A stretch of DNA of 64,000 nucleotides from Gymnothorax reevesii (GCA_029721435.1 CM056573.1:119993947-120057946), one strand, 5' to 3'. Positions 12,647 to 24,600 are shown, numbered from the stretch's first letter. Translations and numbers: made by a program. The notes: generated by a model not told the origin, from the letters alone.

Positions 12647-13379
12647 GCATGCATTCAGATGCACCAGGCTTGTAATGAGCCATTCTACCCCCTTTTATTA
12701 TTTATCCCTGCCGGGGCCTCCAGCTATTCTTTAAGCCTGCCGCCGCAATCGAGTGAGCCGCGGCCGCCTTTCTCTCTCTCTCTCCAGCTCGCTCGCTCGC
12801 TCGTCCGCGCAGTCCAGCTGCAGGGATAGTTCAAACGAACGGCGGCCCTGTGAATTATTGAGGGAGAGCTGCTGGGAGCACTGTGTAAATTACCTCAGTT
12901 ACATATGCACATGCTCACCCCTCCCCGCATCGAAGAGGATCCACGCCACTGTGGGCACAATGATGGTATCAATCACCCGGCTCTAAAATCTGTGTGTCAG
13001 TAATAACTACTGTGTACGTCTGGGCCAGAGACTGATGGTCCTGCCGCGCTTAACCAAGCACTAATCAACGGCGCGGCCTGTCTGCAGCTGATTCGAGGGC
13101 ACGCTTCCCCTTCACCTGTTTTGCCAAAATTGCGGTTTCAGATAAGGTGTCAGGCGATTACATTTTTATTTATGCTCCCTTGATTTAGAAAGTGCACAAT
13201 ACTCTCTACGCCTGCACTGTGTTTGCACGCACAGTCTGGGCCTGACACTACGGCGGACCGTTCCGATGAACCCGTTCTTTAAGACCCGACTTTATGGGGC
13301 AAGACTGCTCAGCATCACATTGTGGACCTGAAAAGGTGTTAGATACCCATGAGCCAGGCTTTGTTTCAAAACAACTTAA
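12647..13379. other. GC-richer unique DNA, regulatory-looking
   Basis: No gene. From about 12720 to 13130 the DNA is richer in GC and CpG than its surroundings and contains no recognisable repeat apart from the TC run. It could be a conserved enhancer or a weak CpG island. The region ends at the TTAA (13376-13379) bordering the piggyBac element. Confidence 0.45.
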
Positions 13380-14473
13380 CCCTTGTATGGTGTTCGGGTC
13401 TGTGGGACTCGTTTTCAGTTTTTATCAAAAGAAAAATGAAACAATTAATTATTTTTTCAACCTGAAATTCATTGGCTTTGGCTCATTTTCTGTGAAGAAC
13501 ATAAATCAAAACAAATTTTCAATGACCGCATAATGTACACCCACCCAATGCATTTATATTGCAGACAGGGTGTTTGGGTCCACTGGACCCGGGGCTAATA
13601 AAAGTGTGGAAAGTGTAGGGCTGTGTAATTTCACTCAGTCTTCCTCCTTTCTGGGGCTACTGATATGTTTTCTGCCCCTCCTGCTCCCGCACAAATTTGC
13701 AACTCTATCGAAAATTCAACTCCCAACACCGTCTGCGCTTACATTCCCACACATTTTACCCTCTGTCTTGCGAGAACCAAACTTTATTGTCCTGTCCCAC
13801 CTGTAAATTAGGGGCGTAACACTATAAATATGGCTTTGCCAGTGTGGTTCCTTATCACAACTGATGAAGATGGCCAAAAGATGATCTGCTGAGAGGGCCT
13901 TGCAAGTGATTTTGGAAGAGAGAGAAGCTTTGGATGATGATGTCGAGGAAGAGGTTTCAGAATGTGAAGATCACATTTCTGAAAATTCACAGTCTGTCAG
14001 TGACTTTGAAGAAGAGGATGAGATTTAACACCAATTAGTACCAAAACGAAGACAAGCAGCCCGTCTGTATGTGTTCAACTTGTGTTATGTATACTGACCT
14101 GAATGAGTTATATTTCTAATGAAGTTCAAATAAATAAAAATCAATAGTTGTCAAAAATCTTGCTTCATTCGTAAATATGTTTTTTTCCACTCACTCCGTC
14201 TGACTATTCCTGATTTTCTTTTTTGATTACAGTTTATTAAAAAACGAGTTGCACATTGATTCATAAATGTGATCTAACAATGGTAAAGGGCAAATATTAA
14301 CCATGTTTGCTGTTCATATGACTTGTAGTTGGGATGAAGGAGACATCTGTTGAGCATTTTGACTTGAAATTGTTTAATTGTGTTGTTTTAAAAACCCAAA
14401 ACTCTAGCGGGTCCACCAGACCCATGAACACTGGCTGAGTAACAAAAATACTATAAATAACACCACACAAGGG
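13380..14473 (+). mobile_element. piggyBac-family deletion derivative, complete ends
   Basis: The ends are CCCTTGTATGGTGTT at 13380-13394 and its near-perfect inverse (CCCTTGTGTGGTGTT on the other strand) at 14459-14473, a 15-bp inverted repeat with one mismatch. Intact TTAA flanks both sides (13376-13379 and 14474-14477), the diagnostic target duplication of piggyBac. A second shared theme is GGGTCTGTGGGAC near the left end, GGGTCCACTGGACCC at about 13577, and GGGTCCACCAGACCC near the right end. At 1,094 bp it is far too short for a full transposase gene and keeps only a start-proximal fragment (13870-14028). It is therefore non-autonomous and probably arose by internal deletion of a full element. 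Confidence 0.85.
13870..14028 (+). pseudogene. piggyBac transposase N-terminal fragment, broken
   Basis: The frame opens with ATG at 13870 (Met-Ala-Lys-Arg), meets a TGA at 13882-13884, and then continues open with SAERALQVILEEREALDDD and further acidic residues to a TAA at 14026-14028. A short start, a helical ALQxIL motif and a long Asp/Glu/Ser tail are what piggyBac transposases show at their N-terminus. The DDD catalytic core and the C-terminal Cys-rich domain are absent, since the element ends about 450 bp later with AT-rich, non-coding sequence. It is dead both by the early stop and by the truncation. Confidence 0.6.
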
Positions 14474-17400
14474 TTAATCACTGCTGATTTCGGTAGTCGC
14501 CACCTGAATTAGGAGGTTGTGTCATATGCTACATATCCTTGTTTTTTGCACTCCTGTTCACTCTCAAATAAAATGTTCTTTGTTTTCATTTGATGTCTTA
14601 ATTAATTTGTGCGACTCTCCTTGTCATAGCTGTGAAAACCTTAGAGGCTATTTGACAAATAACCACGTTGCGGTACAACAAACCCTCAATCTGGATCAGG
14701 CTTCTTTCTGGAAGATTTTTTTCATGAGGATTGCATGGGATTGTATTGGAAAGACCATCATGCATCTTTAGACTACAATAACGGAAGCATCCAGGTCCTT
14801 TTGATTTTTTCAGGCTTCCACTTCACTTCCTGTTGCTCTTAATTCTCTCTCACCTGAGCACTGGTCCGTTCCCAGCTCACATCCGCTCTGGGAGGAAGTG
14901 AGGCTGCGGTATCCTGCACCGATGGATTATTGATTTGTTTCTCCTGCCCCAGCTGCTTTCACAGTTAACACGGCACTGTTGTATTTTACCCTGGAGCGGT
15001 CTAACAGGGCGTCTACACTTTCACTGGTCTGGGATCAGATAATGACTGACCAGGAGCTCTGTTTTGGTGTAGCGCTTCGACTTGTCCTTGACATGGAAAC
15101 ACATCTTAGATCTGAGAAAGTGAGGGCTTGAGGTCAATGACGGCCTGGGTATTTCCAGCTCTTCGGCCGCGTCAAGAGAGGCCCGTTCTTTACGCCGGCG
15201 AGGCGAGCATGTGGGCAGACGTGACATGACAGCTAGCGGCCTCCGAGCGCACCCGCACACATCACTGCGTGATTCCCTAACACTTTCCTACACTTCCAAT
15301 TGGACATACTGGTCATTGTATTCAGCCTTTTGGAAATGTGCATTAAAAAGTGATGGCGTTCTGCACTGCAAATGCATTATTTATGCTGAGACAGGTACGT
15401 TTCTTGAAATTGGAAAGATTCTTATTATTGAGATTTATATCATGGCAGATGTATTGAATCCATTTACCTAACCCACTGTCATGAACATTGCAGTGGAGTT
15501 TGTAAGGATCTGGACAGTGATGCTTTTAAAAGAGGACAATGATTCCTGCATGGTTCGCACAATATAAATGCAAATTCTTAAAAATTAAAGCTGACAGTCT
15601 GTACTTCAACCTTATATTTGTTAAATTGGTAAAGATTATTAAGGCAAAGAACTGTGGGTCACCAATGGAAGTTGGCCAAATTTAAATTTAGTACTGATAG
15701 TAAGAAATTTCTTTTTTTTTTTTCGCACGGAGAGTTATCACAGGGCGGAATTTCTGGCCTAGTCATGCAGTAGAGGCAGAAAGTGGGAGCTTTCAAAATC
15801 AGGCTTGGCACTCAATGCTTTGTTCAAATATTTTCATAAATAATTGGTAAATTAAATGAATGAGTATAGTCTCTTGACACGGTGAATTTCATTACCCAAA
15901 TTGTGTGTGTCGACTTTTATGACTCCTGGGAGGGTTAGATGATATTCTAAGTATAATTAATTAGTATCCAAACAAAAATGAAACAATTACTTGAGGGTTT
16001 ATTTTCAGTAAATACAAAGACAACAAGAAGACTGTCATCCATATCCCTCCCCATGATGGAATCCCATTTTTGAACCCAATCAAGATCACGACTAGTAACG
16101 TGCGCGTACAAAGTTTCTTTGATCCATGAATAGTCGATTCCGAGCTGTGGCGGCTGCTGAGCCGAAAATGGGGGGTGGATGAAACATCCCTTGAAACGGA
16201 TGATTATTGACCCGTTTTTAATCATTGTTTTTGATAAAACGTTTTCCAACACTATGAATAATCCATCAGTAGTCAAACACCCAGTTACCTTTTTAATGAA
16301 ATATTAAGGCAAGTAAATAATAATTTCAACAAAAAATGTTTCACTCATTTGCTTTAATAGGCTACCCTTTGTGAAAACAAATCTACTTCTGGATTCTCTA
16401 CATTAACTTTTTTAATATCCAGCGAAGCAGGCTATCAAATCTACGCTTCATGATCGTTTCAATGAAATATGGAAAACTAAGATTGAAATGTCCAAATTAC
16501 ACGTTTTATTTCTTGTCTTAATGAAGAGAATTGGTTACACCTGGGAGAGGAGAGTTAAAGCATCTTTAATCAAGAAAAATGACTTAAAACAGATGGAGAC
16601 AAATGACCACTGTAAAGGTACGTTTGGTGTCCTTCCTTCATTTTGTCCATCAGCCACCTCTGTTTCTGAGAAAACTTGTCCCGACTCATTGTTGTCCCGA
16701 ACGGACAGACAAACGAACAAGCTTCATTCTAATAACCCCCTATCGACACTGGCTGGGGATGAATTAACCTCAACTGTTTGTCCTAGCCAACCGGTTCATC
16801 TCTGACATGCTGAAATGTCAACTGTTATAGCCCTATTGGGTCTTAGTTAAGCAAATAATATGCAAGTTCCATCCCGCACTTACAGTGGACCACATACCTA
16901 GCTTGTGTCTGATGGCACTCGCAGTATGAGGTGAAAAATTCGCTAGAATGCGCTAACCCTTGGGCTTACTGAATGGTTAATTTCCTTGTTGGAGAAGTTC
17001 CACCAATAAAGAAATTTCTGGAACTGTGTCCGAGCAGAGCTTTGCTGCTAATGACTGCAGTTTTTCTAATGGCGACAGAGGGGAAAGAAGGTTGTTGCGT
17101 ATCTGTGTGGTTTCTTGTGAGCCTCAGTGTAAAGGCCAGTGAATTTGAATTGGGCCTCATCATATCAGTTCACTCAAATCATTGCAGAAACATCTGCCTA
17201 TTATCGCGCTGCCGCTTTGTGAATAAAGACAGTTCAGCAAAGCAGGACTCGGCCACATACTTCAGATTTCCAGAGAATCTGGGAATAAAAAGAGATGATG
17301 ACATGCCACATACAAAAAATGGGGAGGAGGGGTGGTTATCATCTCTCTTCCCTGAGGGTCTAAGATATTAAAAACCAGCGCTCACACTGGCTTGTTATTG

Positions 17401-19849
17401 TCCAGGTATTTGAGAGTGGCGAGTAGTGATTACTGTGGCAGACAGAGGATGCGCTGTGTGTGTTTCTTCTGCTGCAGCCGCAGTCCGACGGCACTGTCAG
17501 GGCATTATGTCTGAAATATGCGTGTATAATCATGCTGATAAGGGTGGTGACAGAGCAAGGGCCATCCCATCCATACTTCACCAGGGGGATCAAACCAGGA
17601 CAAGGGGGATAAAAGAGGCCCCCCCACCCCCCCAACCTTCCAACCCCAAACCGCTCTTTTTTGTTCAAACCTTCATCACATCAGACAGCCAGAGAGTAGT
17701 TCCTCTGTTCTGGCATTTTCTCCCCCTCTTCTCCACATCCAGGGAGGAAGGGCTTCAAAGATTACCACAGGTGTGGAGATCTTTCTGTCTTGCAACGTAT
17801 TGAGTTTGATGGTTGTTACTTGTTTGAAGATCATTCCACTATTTGATTTCACTGAATTCATATGAGGGCCCAGAAAGTTAAGTGTTGAGGTGCTTTCCTC
17901 CATAGCTTTGCACTGACGTGACTTTATAGTAATTGTGGAGGGCAGTGTGTAATTGGCATCTGCTCTGTCTCTTGTATCACTCATATTTTCTAACCTTAGC
18001 AGTATCTTTACTCTGTTGCAGCTTTGATTTGAAACGATGATGCATGTTTGTAATATAATACTTACTTATATGCAAAACAGGAAATGTTTAATTGAAATAA
18101 TACTGAAGTTATCGCGCTAACATGTAGGGCGGGGTGGTAGCAGCGGTCGGACCAAAAACATAATATCCCCGAAACGCCTTTCGGCATACGGGGATATAAT
18201 AATAAATAACAGAGAAACTCATGAGGGTAAAAAAATGAACGAAAAGTTGTTTTTCATATTGCAAAATGATTGCCTTAACCAGTGTTTTTGCTGCGTAAGA
18301 AGACATTAATCTCAGGTCCTTCCTCAAAAACAACATTTTTGCTTATATTAGGTAGCGATTTGTTTGTCCAGTAAATAAAAAGTCTTACCTCAGGAATCCT
18401 GGAATGAATCAAACCCTCTTACTTCATCGGTAATTTTTGTCATCTAATTTAGCAAAACAAGGAAACGGGAATACAATTTTAAAGCAAAAAAAAAAAAGAA
18501 CATTTGTATTAGCTCTTACCCAATAAAAGTATATGTTCTTCTTGTTCCATACATATCTTTTGCAATTTTCTGTGATTTTTTTTTATGCGCGGAGTAATCA
18601 AACATCAAACCTCTGAAATACGACCCATTGGCACAAGTTCATAAATTCTGCCATTCTGTTTATTTTAGCCAATCAAAAACTACTTCTTCTGGCAATGTCC
18701 CGGATGGTATGACGCAAATGAAATCAGCTGTTATATATTCAGTACTTGCAAATTAGTCTTGATTATCACTCATGCTGCAGGTTAATTTAACACAGAAAGG
18801 TCAAGGAGTGATATTTCCCATCATTGTTATAAACTGAGTGACAAAATCTGTCATGAAGCCGCTGTATGTGGCAATTGGTTGCCCCAACAAAACAGGAAAA
18901 TCGGACCTACCAACAAAGAGTCGGCGGTTATGTTTTGCACTCTTTTTACCCAGTTCTTTCTAGGTGCACATCTACATAAAATATGGAATTGGTAAATATT
19001 GGAAGATTTTGAAAGGTGATGCCCTCAAATCTAGCTTGGCTGAAGAAACAACAGCATTAGTTGCAGATAGAACAGGTAAGCTCTCCAAATCTTTTGTTGA
19101 CTCATAAGGCATCATTGTTGCCATATCAATAACTATCAACTGGTCCATTCATGCCAGAATGTAAAAACCAATACTGAAACAACACTCAGCAATGTTAAAA
19201 ACAATATTTATCATTAGAGGCACTCCTAGAGTGCAAACCTCCGCCAAAGCAGCACAGTCCAAATCTTGGTGAGTGGGAGCAAAGTCCAGTTATTGCGTGT
19301 CATATTTCAAGATGGCCGCTGTGGTGGCCATATTGTTTGACTGATTGCAGTGAAAATCAAAAGGTCCATTTCTGGTGTAATAGCGACCCACCCACAAAGT
19401 GTTTTACCAAGTGTTTTCTTTGCCTTTAAGTCTATAAAAGACAGAATTGGTCTTTTTTTTTTTTATTTAATAAAGCTGGTCATTAGTTCTCAGTCAGGGT
19501 GAAGAAAGATTTCGTTCTGAAACTGCGGTTTTCCGAGCCGGAACTTTCCCGGAACTGCTGAACTCAAGATGAGATGCAAGCTGTCAGTCACTCTGTGGAA
19601 ACACTGGGTGAGTTGAGAGAGGAGGCGGCAACTTTCTTACTATAGTGCTGATGAAGATGCCGGGGTCAGTTTGGATAAAAACACACAGCTCAGCATAAAA
19701 AATAAGATGCTGAATTTAAAAAAAAAAAGGTTTACAAGTAACCCCATGGAAGGGTTGCTGCTCGAGGCAGTTTTCCTACTTTGTTTAGATGCTAATACAC
19801 TGCAGTGGTCAGAATGTAGCATACATTTTTTGGTGAAATGTAGCAAGCA
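14474..19849. other. Unique non-coding DNA with small repeat scraps
   Basis: No gene is supported. A 60-bp scrap at about 15560-15620 (AAATTAAAGCTGACAGTCTG and context) matches from memory the 3' end of a Tc1-like transposon. A small hairpin at about 18163-18191 pairs ATATCCCCG with CGGGGATAT. A block at about 19205-19400 (CTAGAGTGCAAACCTCCGCC) resembles a dispersed fish repeat I cannot name. Poly-T/A runs lie near 15711-15723, 18487-18499 and 19453-19466. CpG is raised at 15150-15260 without other promoter signs. Confidence 0.5.
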
Positions 19850-20105
19850 TGTGGTTGGGATGTAGCAGACATGCTGCAGTAGGGATGAAGCACATATGCA
19901 GTGGTAGGGATGAAGTATATTCCTACCTAAGTGATGCTTAGGTAGGAATATAGGGGACATGCTGTAGGAAGGATGTAGAGTACATGCTGAGGTAGGGATG
20001 TAGGGGACATACTGAGGGAGGGATGCAGGGGACATTCTGCTGTTGGGATGTAGGGGACATGCTAAGGTAGGGATGTTATGGACATGCTGAGGTAGGGATG
20101 TAGGA
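19850..20105 (+). repeat. Minisatellite, about 25-35-bp unit, one unit inverted
   Basis: The unit is close to GGGATGTAGGGGACATGCTG followed by AGGTA. About nine diverged copies can be counted between 19850 and 20105. At 19916-19931 and 19937-19952 a 16-bp perfect inverted pair with a 5-nt loop interrupts the array, meaning that one part-unit (TAGGTAGGAATAT) sits in reverse orientation. Confidence 0.85.
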
Positions 20106-20723
20106 TTTTTACTGCGTTTATATGGGAATGAAGGCCTATTAGGAGGACTTTTTCAGACATAGAACCTCTGAATTGATGAAAACTCTTCCCATTCTTGCTC
20201 TCTTGGAGAGAGCCAGTGTGAGATATTGTCCACTCTCAGAAATAAAGTTAAAGCAGAGGTTCATTTTTATTCTTTAAGGAACACATTTCCCTGATGTAAT
20301 GGAAAGTACAATAATTGCAAGGGTTCAGCCCTCCAGATGCTTCACGGCTGTCCGGCAGACTCTAAAACCCGGGACTGGTATTAAGGACTCAAATGCAAGG
20401 CAGGGGAGTGATGATAAGTTTAATAACAAACAGTGACTGAACACAAAACAAAAAGGGAATGAGTTTGCAACAGAAAATGTAACTAATACAAGGAAATATC
20501 AAACTAAAGTAAAACCAAAGAAAGGCAGGGAGAGGCAGTAAAAACCCTACTGACCCGCAGTAGGGAGACAAATGCAAGGCATCCAGCCTTAAAGGTTGTA
20601 ATAATTTGTCATGTACAGGAGATTTTTCCTCACGAACTGTTAGCAGCTCCTCTCATGAGTAGGCGGTGAAAAACTCTGGTTTCTGTTGGCCACTTACAGC
20701 CAGGTAGACACTGAGAAAGATAC
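20106..20723. other. Non-coding DNA, possible repeat remnant
   Basis: No gene. The part at 20388-20581 is bounded by a 13-bp direct repeat (CAAATGCAAGGCA at 20390-20402 and 20569-20581). Read on the minus strand it is T-rich with an ATTAAA word, as in the end of an LTR, but I cannot place it in a family. Confidence 0.35.
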
Positions 20724-21209
20724 TGTAATGTGAAAAAAATGCCACTAGATGGCAGTACTGACCTTTTTTGGTTAAGCCCAGTCTGGAGCTAGGTTTGGGC
20801 ATGTCCTGGGCATGTCTGAGAGGGGGAAGTCCCAGAGGAAAAAAAAAAAGTCTAAATGTGGAAGGGGGCTGCAAAAGAGTACATAAGGAGAAAAATTGAG
20901 ACAGTAAAGTAGGAGGAGAAATTGCAAAGAGAAGGATACATTTGACCAGACCTGTCACTCTTTTCAAGACCTGTGAAGCTTTTTGTGGATTTTTGCCTGT
21001 GATGGAGCATTTTCCTCACCCGGAACATCACCAAGCAACCCCATCTCAAGGGACTGTAAATATTTTTTTTCTTGTATATTATCGATCTTGATCAGTAGTA
21101 TAAATTGTAGGTTAGTGTTGGTCTTTGTTTAATTAAACCTGTTTTGGTTTTAAAATTTTGTCTGTCATCCCTTGAGTCGTAAATGTCATAACAAATTGGG
21201 GCCATAACA
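20724..21209 (+). mobile_element. Candidate solo LTR, unknown family
   Basis: It begins TGTAATG and ends CATAACA, a 7-bp terminal inverted repeat with one mismatch and the TG...CA ends expected of an LTR. It is flanked by ATAC on both sides (20720-20723 and 21210-21213), a 4-bp target duplication. The right part has ATTAAA (about 21131) followed by GT/T-rich sequence, as around an LTR poly(A) site. No internal retroelement sequence follows. A second CATAACA at 21187-21193 offers another possible end, but that choice loses the duplication. Confidence 0.5.
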
Positions 21210-21389
21210 ATACACAAACTCGTGGGGACCTACCCGCGTCCCCAAACAACAACAAACCTGTTCCAACAAATCGAAGGGCAGGGGTGGTTCTTCTGCACCA
21301 GTTCCGTGCTCATGCATGACTAAGTGGGCGGGAATGAGCAACGAAAGGAACTGTCTAGCAGTGGCATTACCGAGGTGGCAGAGTGAAAC

Positions 21390-21611
21390 ATGGTGGAAGC
21401 TAAACTAAAAAAGAGATGCTCGAACGAGTGCATGTCAAGGAAAAAGGAACGCGATCGCTGCTATGCGAAGTCCCAAATAAATGTAGGGAAAGCATACCAA
21501 CGTTGGAGAGAACTTCGGGAGTTGAATGGTTTTAATTCTGACGCCCGGGTCACCTTGTTTCTACTTGAGATGAGTAGCGCTGGTGCTAACTCGGTCGGAT
21601 GTGAATTTTAA
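21390..21611 (+). CDS. Transposon-type small ORF (RWRELRE motif)
   Basis: The 73-codon frame starts MVEAKLKKRCSNECM and is very basic. Residues 33-60 read GKAYQRWRELRELNGFNSDA then RVTLFLLE. From memory this matches a short module (xINxGxAFxRWRxLRxxxGxxSDxxVAxFLL) present in many predicted teleost proteins linked to DNA transposons, possibly of the Harbinger/ISL2EU kind. In full proteins the module sits near the N-terminus and is followed by an intron. Here the frame ends 15 residues later without a clear GT donor. A second possible piece lies at about 22635-22770 behind a pyrimidine-TTGCAG acceptor-like site. I infer a transposon gene fragment and not a host gene; the function of the module is unknown to me. 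Confidence 0.35.
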   Translation: MVEAKLKKRCSNECMSRKKERDRCYAKSQINVGKAYQRWRELRELNGFNSDARVTLFLLEMSSAGANSVGCEF

Positions 21612-23129
21612 ATTGTCAAAATTGAGGGAAGCTTGTGTATTGTTTTTGTAAGGCTATCTAGGATAGATCATGCTGGTCAAAATGAATCAAACAGTAGAGA
21701 GATCAATATTTCCTCTTTGGAGCTCTAACTTCTGGTTGGCAAGCTAGTGAGTTTGCTAATTCTTTCTGATCAAACCAGAGTTTGTGTTCGTGTAATAACA
21801 TTTTTTCTCAGGTTAGAACTCAGAGTTGAAATTTGTCGATGAATGTATAACCGCGTGATAAGTTTGGCTAAAAGTGGTGATCTATGTGACATTAATACTC
21901 ATTTTGTGATGCCGAGCTAAGATACTTTTCAGATACCTTGTTGTAGCTAGCACTAATGGTGTAAATTTATCGTCTGGCAATGGTCGTCATTGTTGCTACT
22001 GGGCGTTTATCACAACGAGCTGTACATGACCATTTACCCAGCTGAGTGAGCCATTCTAAAGCTGCTTTCACATTGGACGCGAAACAAAAATTTCGTACGA
22101 CAGGTAACTTTCAAAGTCAATGCAAAGACACGAAGTTTCACTTTAAGAAAAGCGAGTTCATGTTCCAAGCTTCTGAAGAGGAGGGGCAAGAGGCTTTGTT
22201 GTGTTTCAACCATAGATACAGTCGGCAACAGTGGGAACGCCTACAAACGTCATATCTGGTTAGAGCCGAGGGGGAAAACAATCCTTCCCCCCATCTGCTA
22301 TACTGTAAAAACGCGGAATTTAAACTTGTTTTGCTAACCCTAAGAAATTGTCTTGACATACTTTGAGGTGCTATTGCCTGCTGAAAAGGATCTATATATT
22401 ATAAAATTAAATATATTGGGGTTGGATTGTTGTCCATTCGTTTTAAAAGACTGGGCGAATGATCCGACTCAGCGGCCTGCAGACATACACGTTCTGTTGT
22501 TGGGTCCCGCCATTATCTGCCAAACTCATCCTCTCTTCTGATTGATTGAAGCCATTTTTTCCTTCTTTGTGTTTCCGTTTTATTATTTGGTACAATGTAA
22601 AACTTTAATTGGTGATTTTTTTGTTTATTTGCAGTGCAAAAGGGCACACAGCAACTCATCGGCACAGCAAATCGTCACTTCCCCTCGAAAACATTCGCCA
22701 ATCCGCACAGATGACACATTTTCTTGGCAATTTGTGCCATGTTATCAGATTGGCAATCTTATGAAATGATGCCGGAAATAAGCACCCATGGAACGCCATC
22801 TTTATCAATTCTGTACTTCCTGGGCTGAAGTAGCTAGCCTAGCATCTCCCATTGAAAGTAACAGGGCTGGTACTCCTCGCTCTCTCCAGTTCTATTATAT
22901 TACCTCCATGGTTTCAACTGTCAACAATAGTGACGTCATATCGCTGATACAGCCTTTAAATGCCATTAAATATGAGCTGCAGGTGCTACTAATTATGGAT
23001 TAAAGGGAAAGGTGTGAGGAATGTGGCTTGGGAGAGGGCTGGAGGCACTGCCTCACAGTAATGCTTTGTGTACTAATAAATATTATTCCCAAGCCTAAAT
23101 AAATAAATAAATATTTAATATCATAAATA
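21612..23129. other. Non-coding DNA, possibly the rest of a DNA transposon
   Basis: No complete gene. The phrase GCTTTCACATTGGACGCG at about 22066-22083, with AACTTTCAAAGTCAATGCAA following, resembles wording found in Harbinger-like fish MITEs. With the ORF at 21390 and the acceptor-like site near 22634 it could be one decayed element, but I could not find matching ends. A TAAATAAATAAATA run lies near 23096-23112. Confidence 0.35.
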
Positions 23130-23900
23130 TATACTGGAGTCTTGCTGCATAACCAAACTATGTTTGAGCTTTAGGTCACAAACTGATGGCTGGAGTTTCT
23201 CCCTCAGGATTTTTTGGTAGAGAGTAGAACTCATGGTTCCATCAGTCACTGTAAGTTGCCCAAGTCCTGAAGCAACAAAGCAGCCCCAGACTATCACACT
23301 ATGACCGCCATGTTTGACTGTTGGTGTGATGTTCTCATTGTAGAATGTTGTAATGTTGTGTTAGCTCTACAGATGTAAAAGACCCAAATGTAATAGGACC
23401 TATATCTTCCAAGGCGTTCCTCTTTTGACTCATCGCTTCACAGAGTATTATCACAAAAGTTTTGGGGATCATTAAAATGTTTTTTTGACGTGTGAGATGG
23501 GAATTTGTTTTTCATTTTGGTCAGCAGTGGTTTTTGCCTTGCAGCTCTCCCATGTATGTCATTTTTGTCATCGTAACGACTGACCATAACTGAGGCAAGT
23601 GAGGCCTGCAGTTCTTTAGATGTTAGTCTGGGTTCTTATGCGCCCCCTAGATGAGTTTCCAATGTCATTTTAGAGTACTGACCAGTACTTGGAAAGTTCG
23701 TCACTGTTCCAAGTTTTCTTAATATGTATATAATGGTTCTCACCATGCTTCCCTGGCGTCTCAGAGTCCTAAAAATGGATTTGTGACCCTTTCCAGACTG
23801 ATTAATGTCAACAACTTAGTTTTTCGTCTGTTGTTAAATTTCTTAAAATTGTAGAATCATGAGCTCCTTTTCAATGTCAGTGGCAGTGCATTGATTCCAA
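23130..23900 (-). mobile_element. Decayed Tc1/mariner-type transposon
   Basis: Read on the minus strand this is a decayed transposase region. Landmark phrases on the plus strand are CAGCCCCAGACTATCACACT, GGTCAGCAGTGGTTTTTGCC, GAGGCAAGTGAGGCCTGCAG, CACTGTTCCAAGTTTTCT and ACCCTTTCCAGACTGATTAA. They match from memory a Tc1-type family that is very common in teleosts. Their order corresponds to the catalytic part at the left and the helix-turn-helix part (minus-strand frame once reading LGTVxNLPRSGRP-like) at the right. Indels and stops break every frame, so it is inactive. Ends are not preserved well enough to place inverted repeats. Confidence 0.65.
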
Positions 23901-23931
23901 TTATACTTTAAAACAATAAATCACATTTTGG

Positions 23932-24045
23932 GCTGGTTTCACAAATTAAGACTAGTCCTGGGTGTAAGTTTTTCTTTTGTTTTGACAGTTTCTGATTCAA
24001 ATGTGTATTAAGTCTGAGACTAGGCTGAATCCATGATCTGTGAAA
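23932..24045. mobile_element. Small palindromic MITE
   Basis: The left arm reads GGCTGGTTTCACAAATTAAG then ACTAGTCCTGG. The right arm, on the other strand, reads TGTTTCACAGATCATGGATT then CAGCCTAGTCTC. The shape and the phrases (GGTTTCACA, AAGACTAGTC) match a known style of fish MITE of about 110 bp. It is non-coding. Confidence 0.5.
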
Positions 24046-24288
24046 CAGTATGCTGTTTGTCAGAAAATCCCGCAGATACCTGGGGAAATGACTGTATAAA
24101 TGTTGAGGAGACTGCACACATCTCTCTTTGGCCCATGTCCAGACTCACTGTAGTGTGGTGTTACCCTTGGCCCTGCGTCCAAGCTCCAGGTGGCTTTAGT
24201 GCCGTAGCGTGGCCTCTCATAATGAATGTTCCGGAAAATGAGGCTCACCAACGGGGCCAGGCTTGGGGATCAGAGATGGGGGGACTCC
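24046..24288. other. Short unique spacer
   Basis: No gene or recognisable repeat seen. Confidence 0.45.
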
Positions 24289-24600
24289 TGACTCACCCAT
24301 GTGACCGAAACACAATCCGCCCCCCCCCACCCCCCTGTCCCTTCTCACCGACATCAAATAGAGTAGAGTCGCCCTGAAGGGGGCTGGGGTGGGGGGTACC
24401 CCAGTCGGCCTAATTGCTGGGCGTCTCCTGTGCGGCTCTGTCTGCTTGTGGGAGGAGGTCAGGGTACTGGGGTGCCTTGTGAGAAAAGAGGGATGGTTGG
24501 GTGGTGGGGGAGTAGGTAGGGCAGGAAGCAGACAGGAGGAGACCAGAGCAAGAGGAGGAGGGGGATTGGAGGGGGTGTATGGATGGGGGTGAACACAGAA
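24289..24600 (+). repeat. C-run and G-rich purine tract
   Basis: A C-rich run at 24318-24338 is followed by a strongly G-rich plus strand from about 24378 to 24595, with many GGGG runs at short spacing. The tract could form G-quadruplexes. The frame across 24389-24592 has only biased Gly/Arg content and is not a gene. Confidence 0.6.

Noticed and set aside
21194..21215. tRNA-Pro primer site (TTGGGG) after the LTR candidate at 20.7 kb
   Set aside because: Only six bases match, and the target duplication places the LTR end beyond this word.
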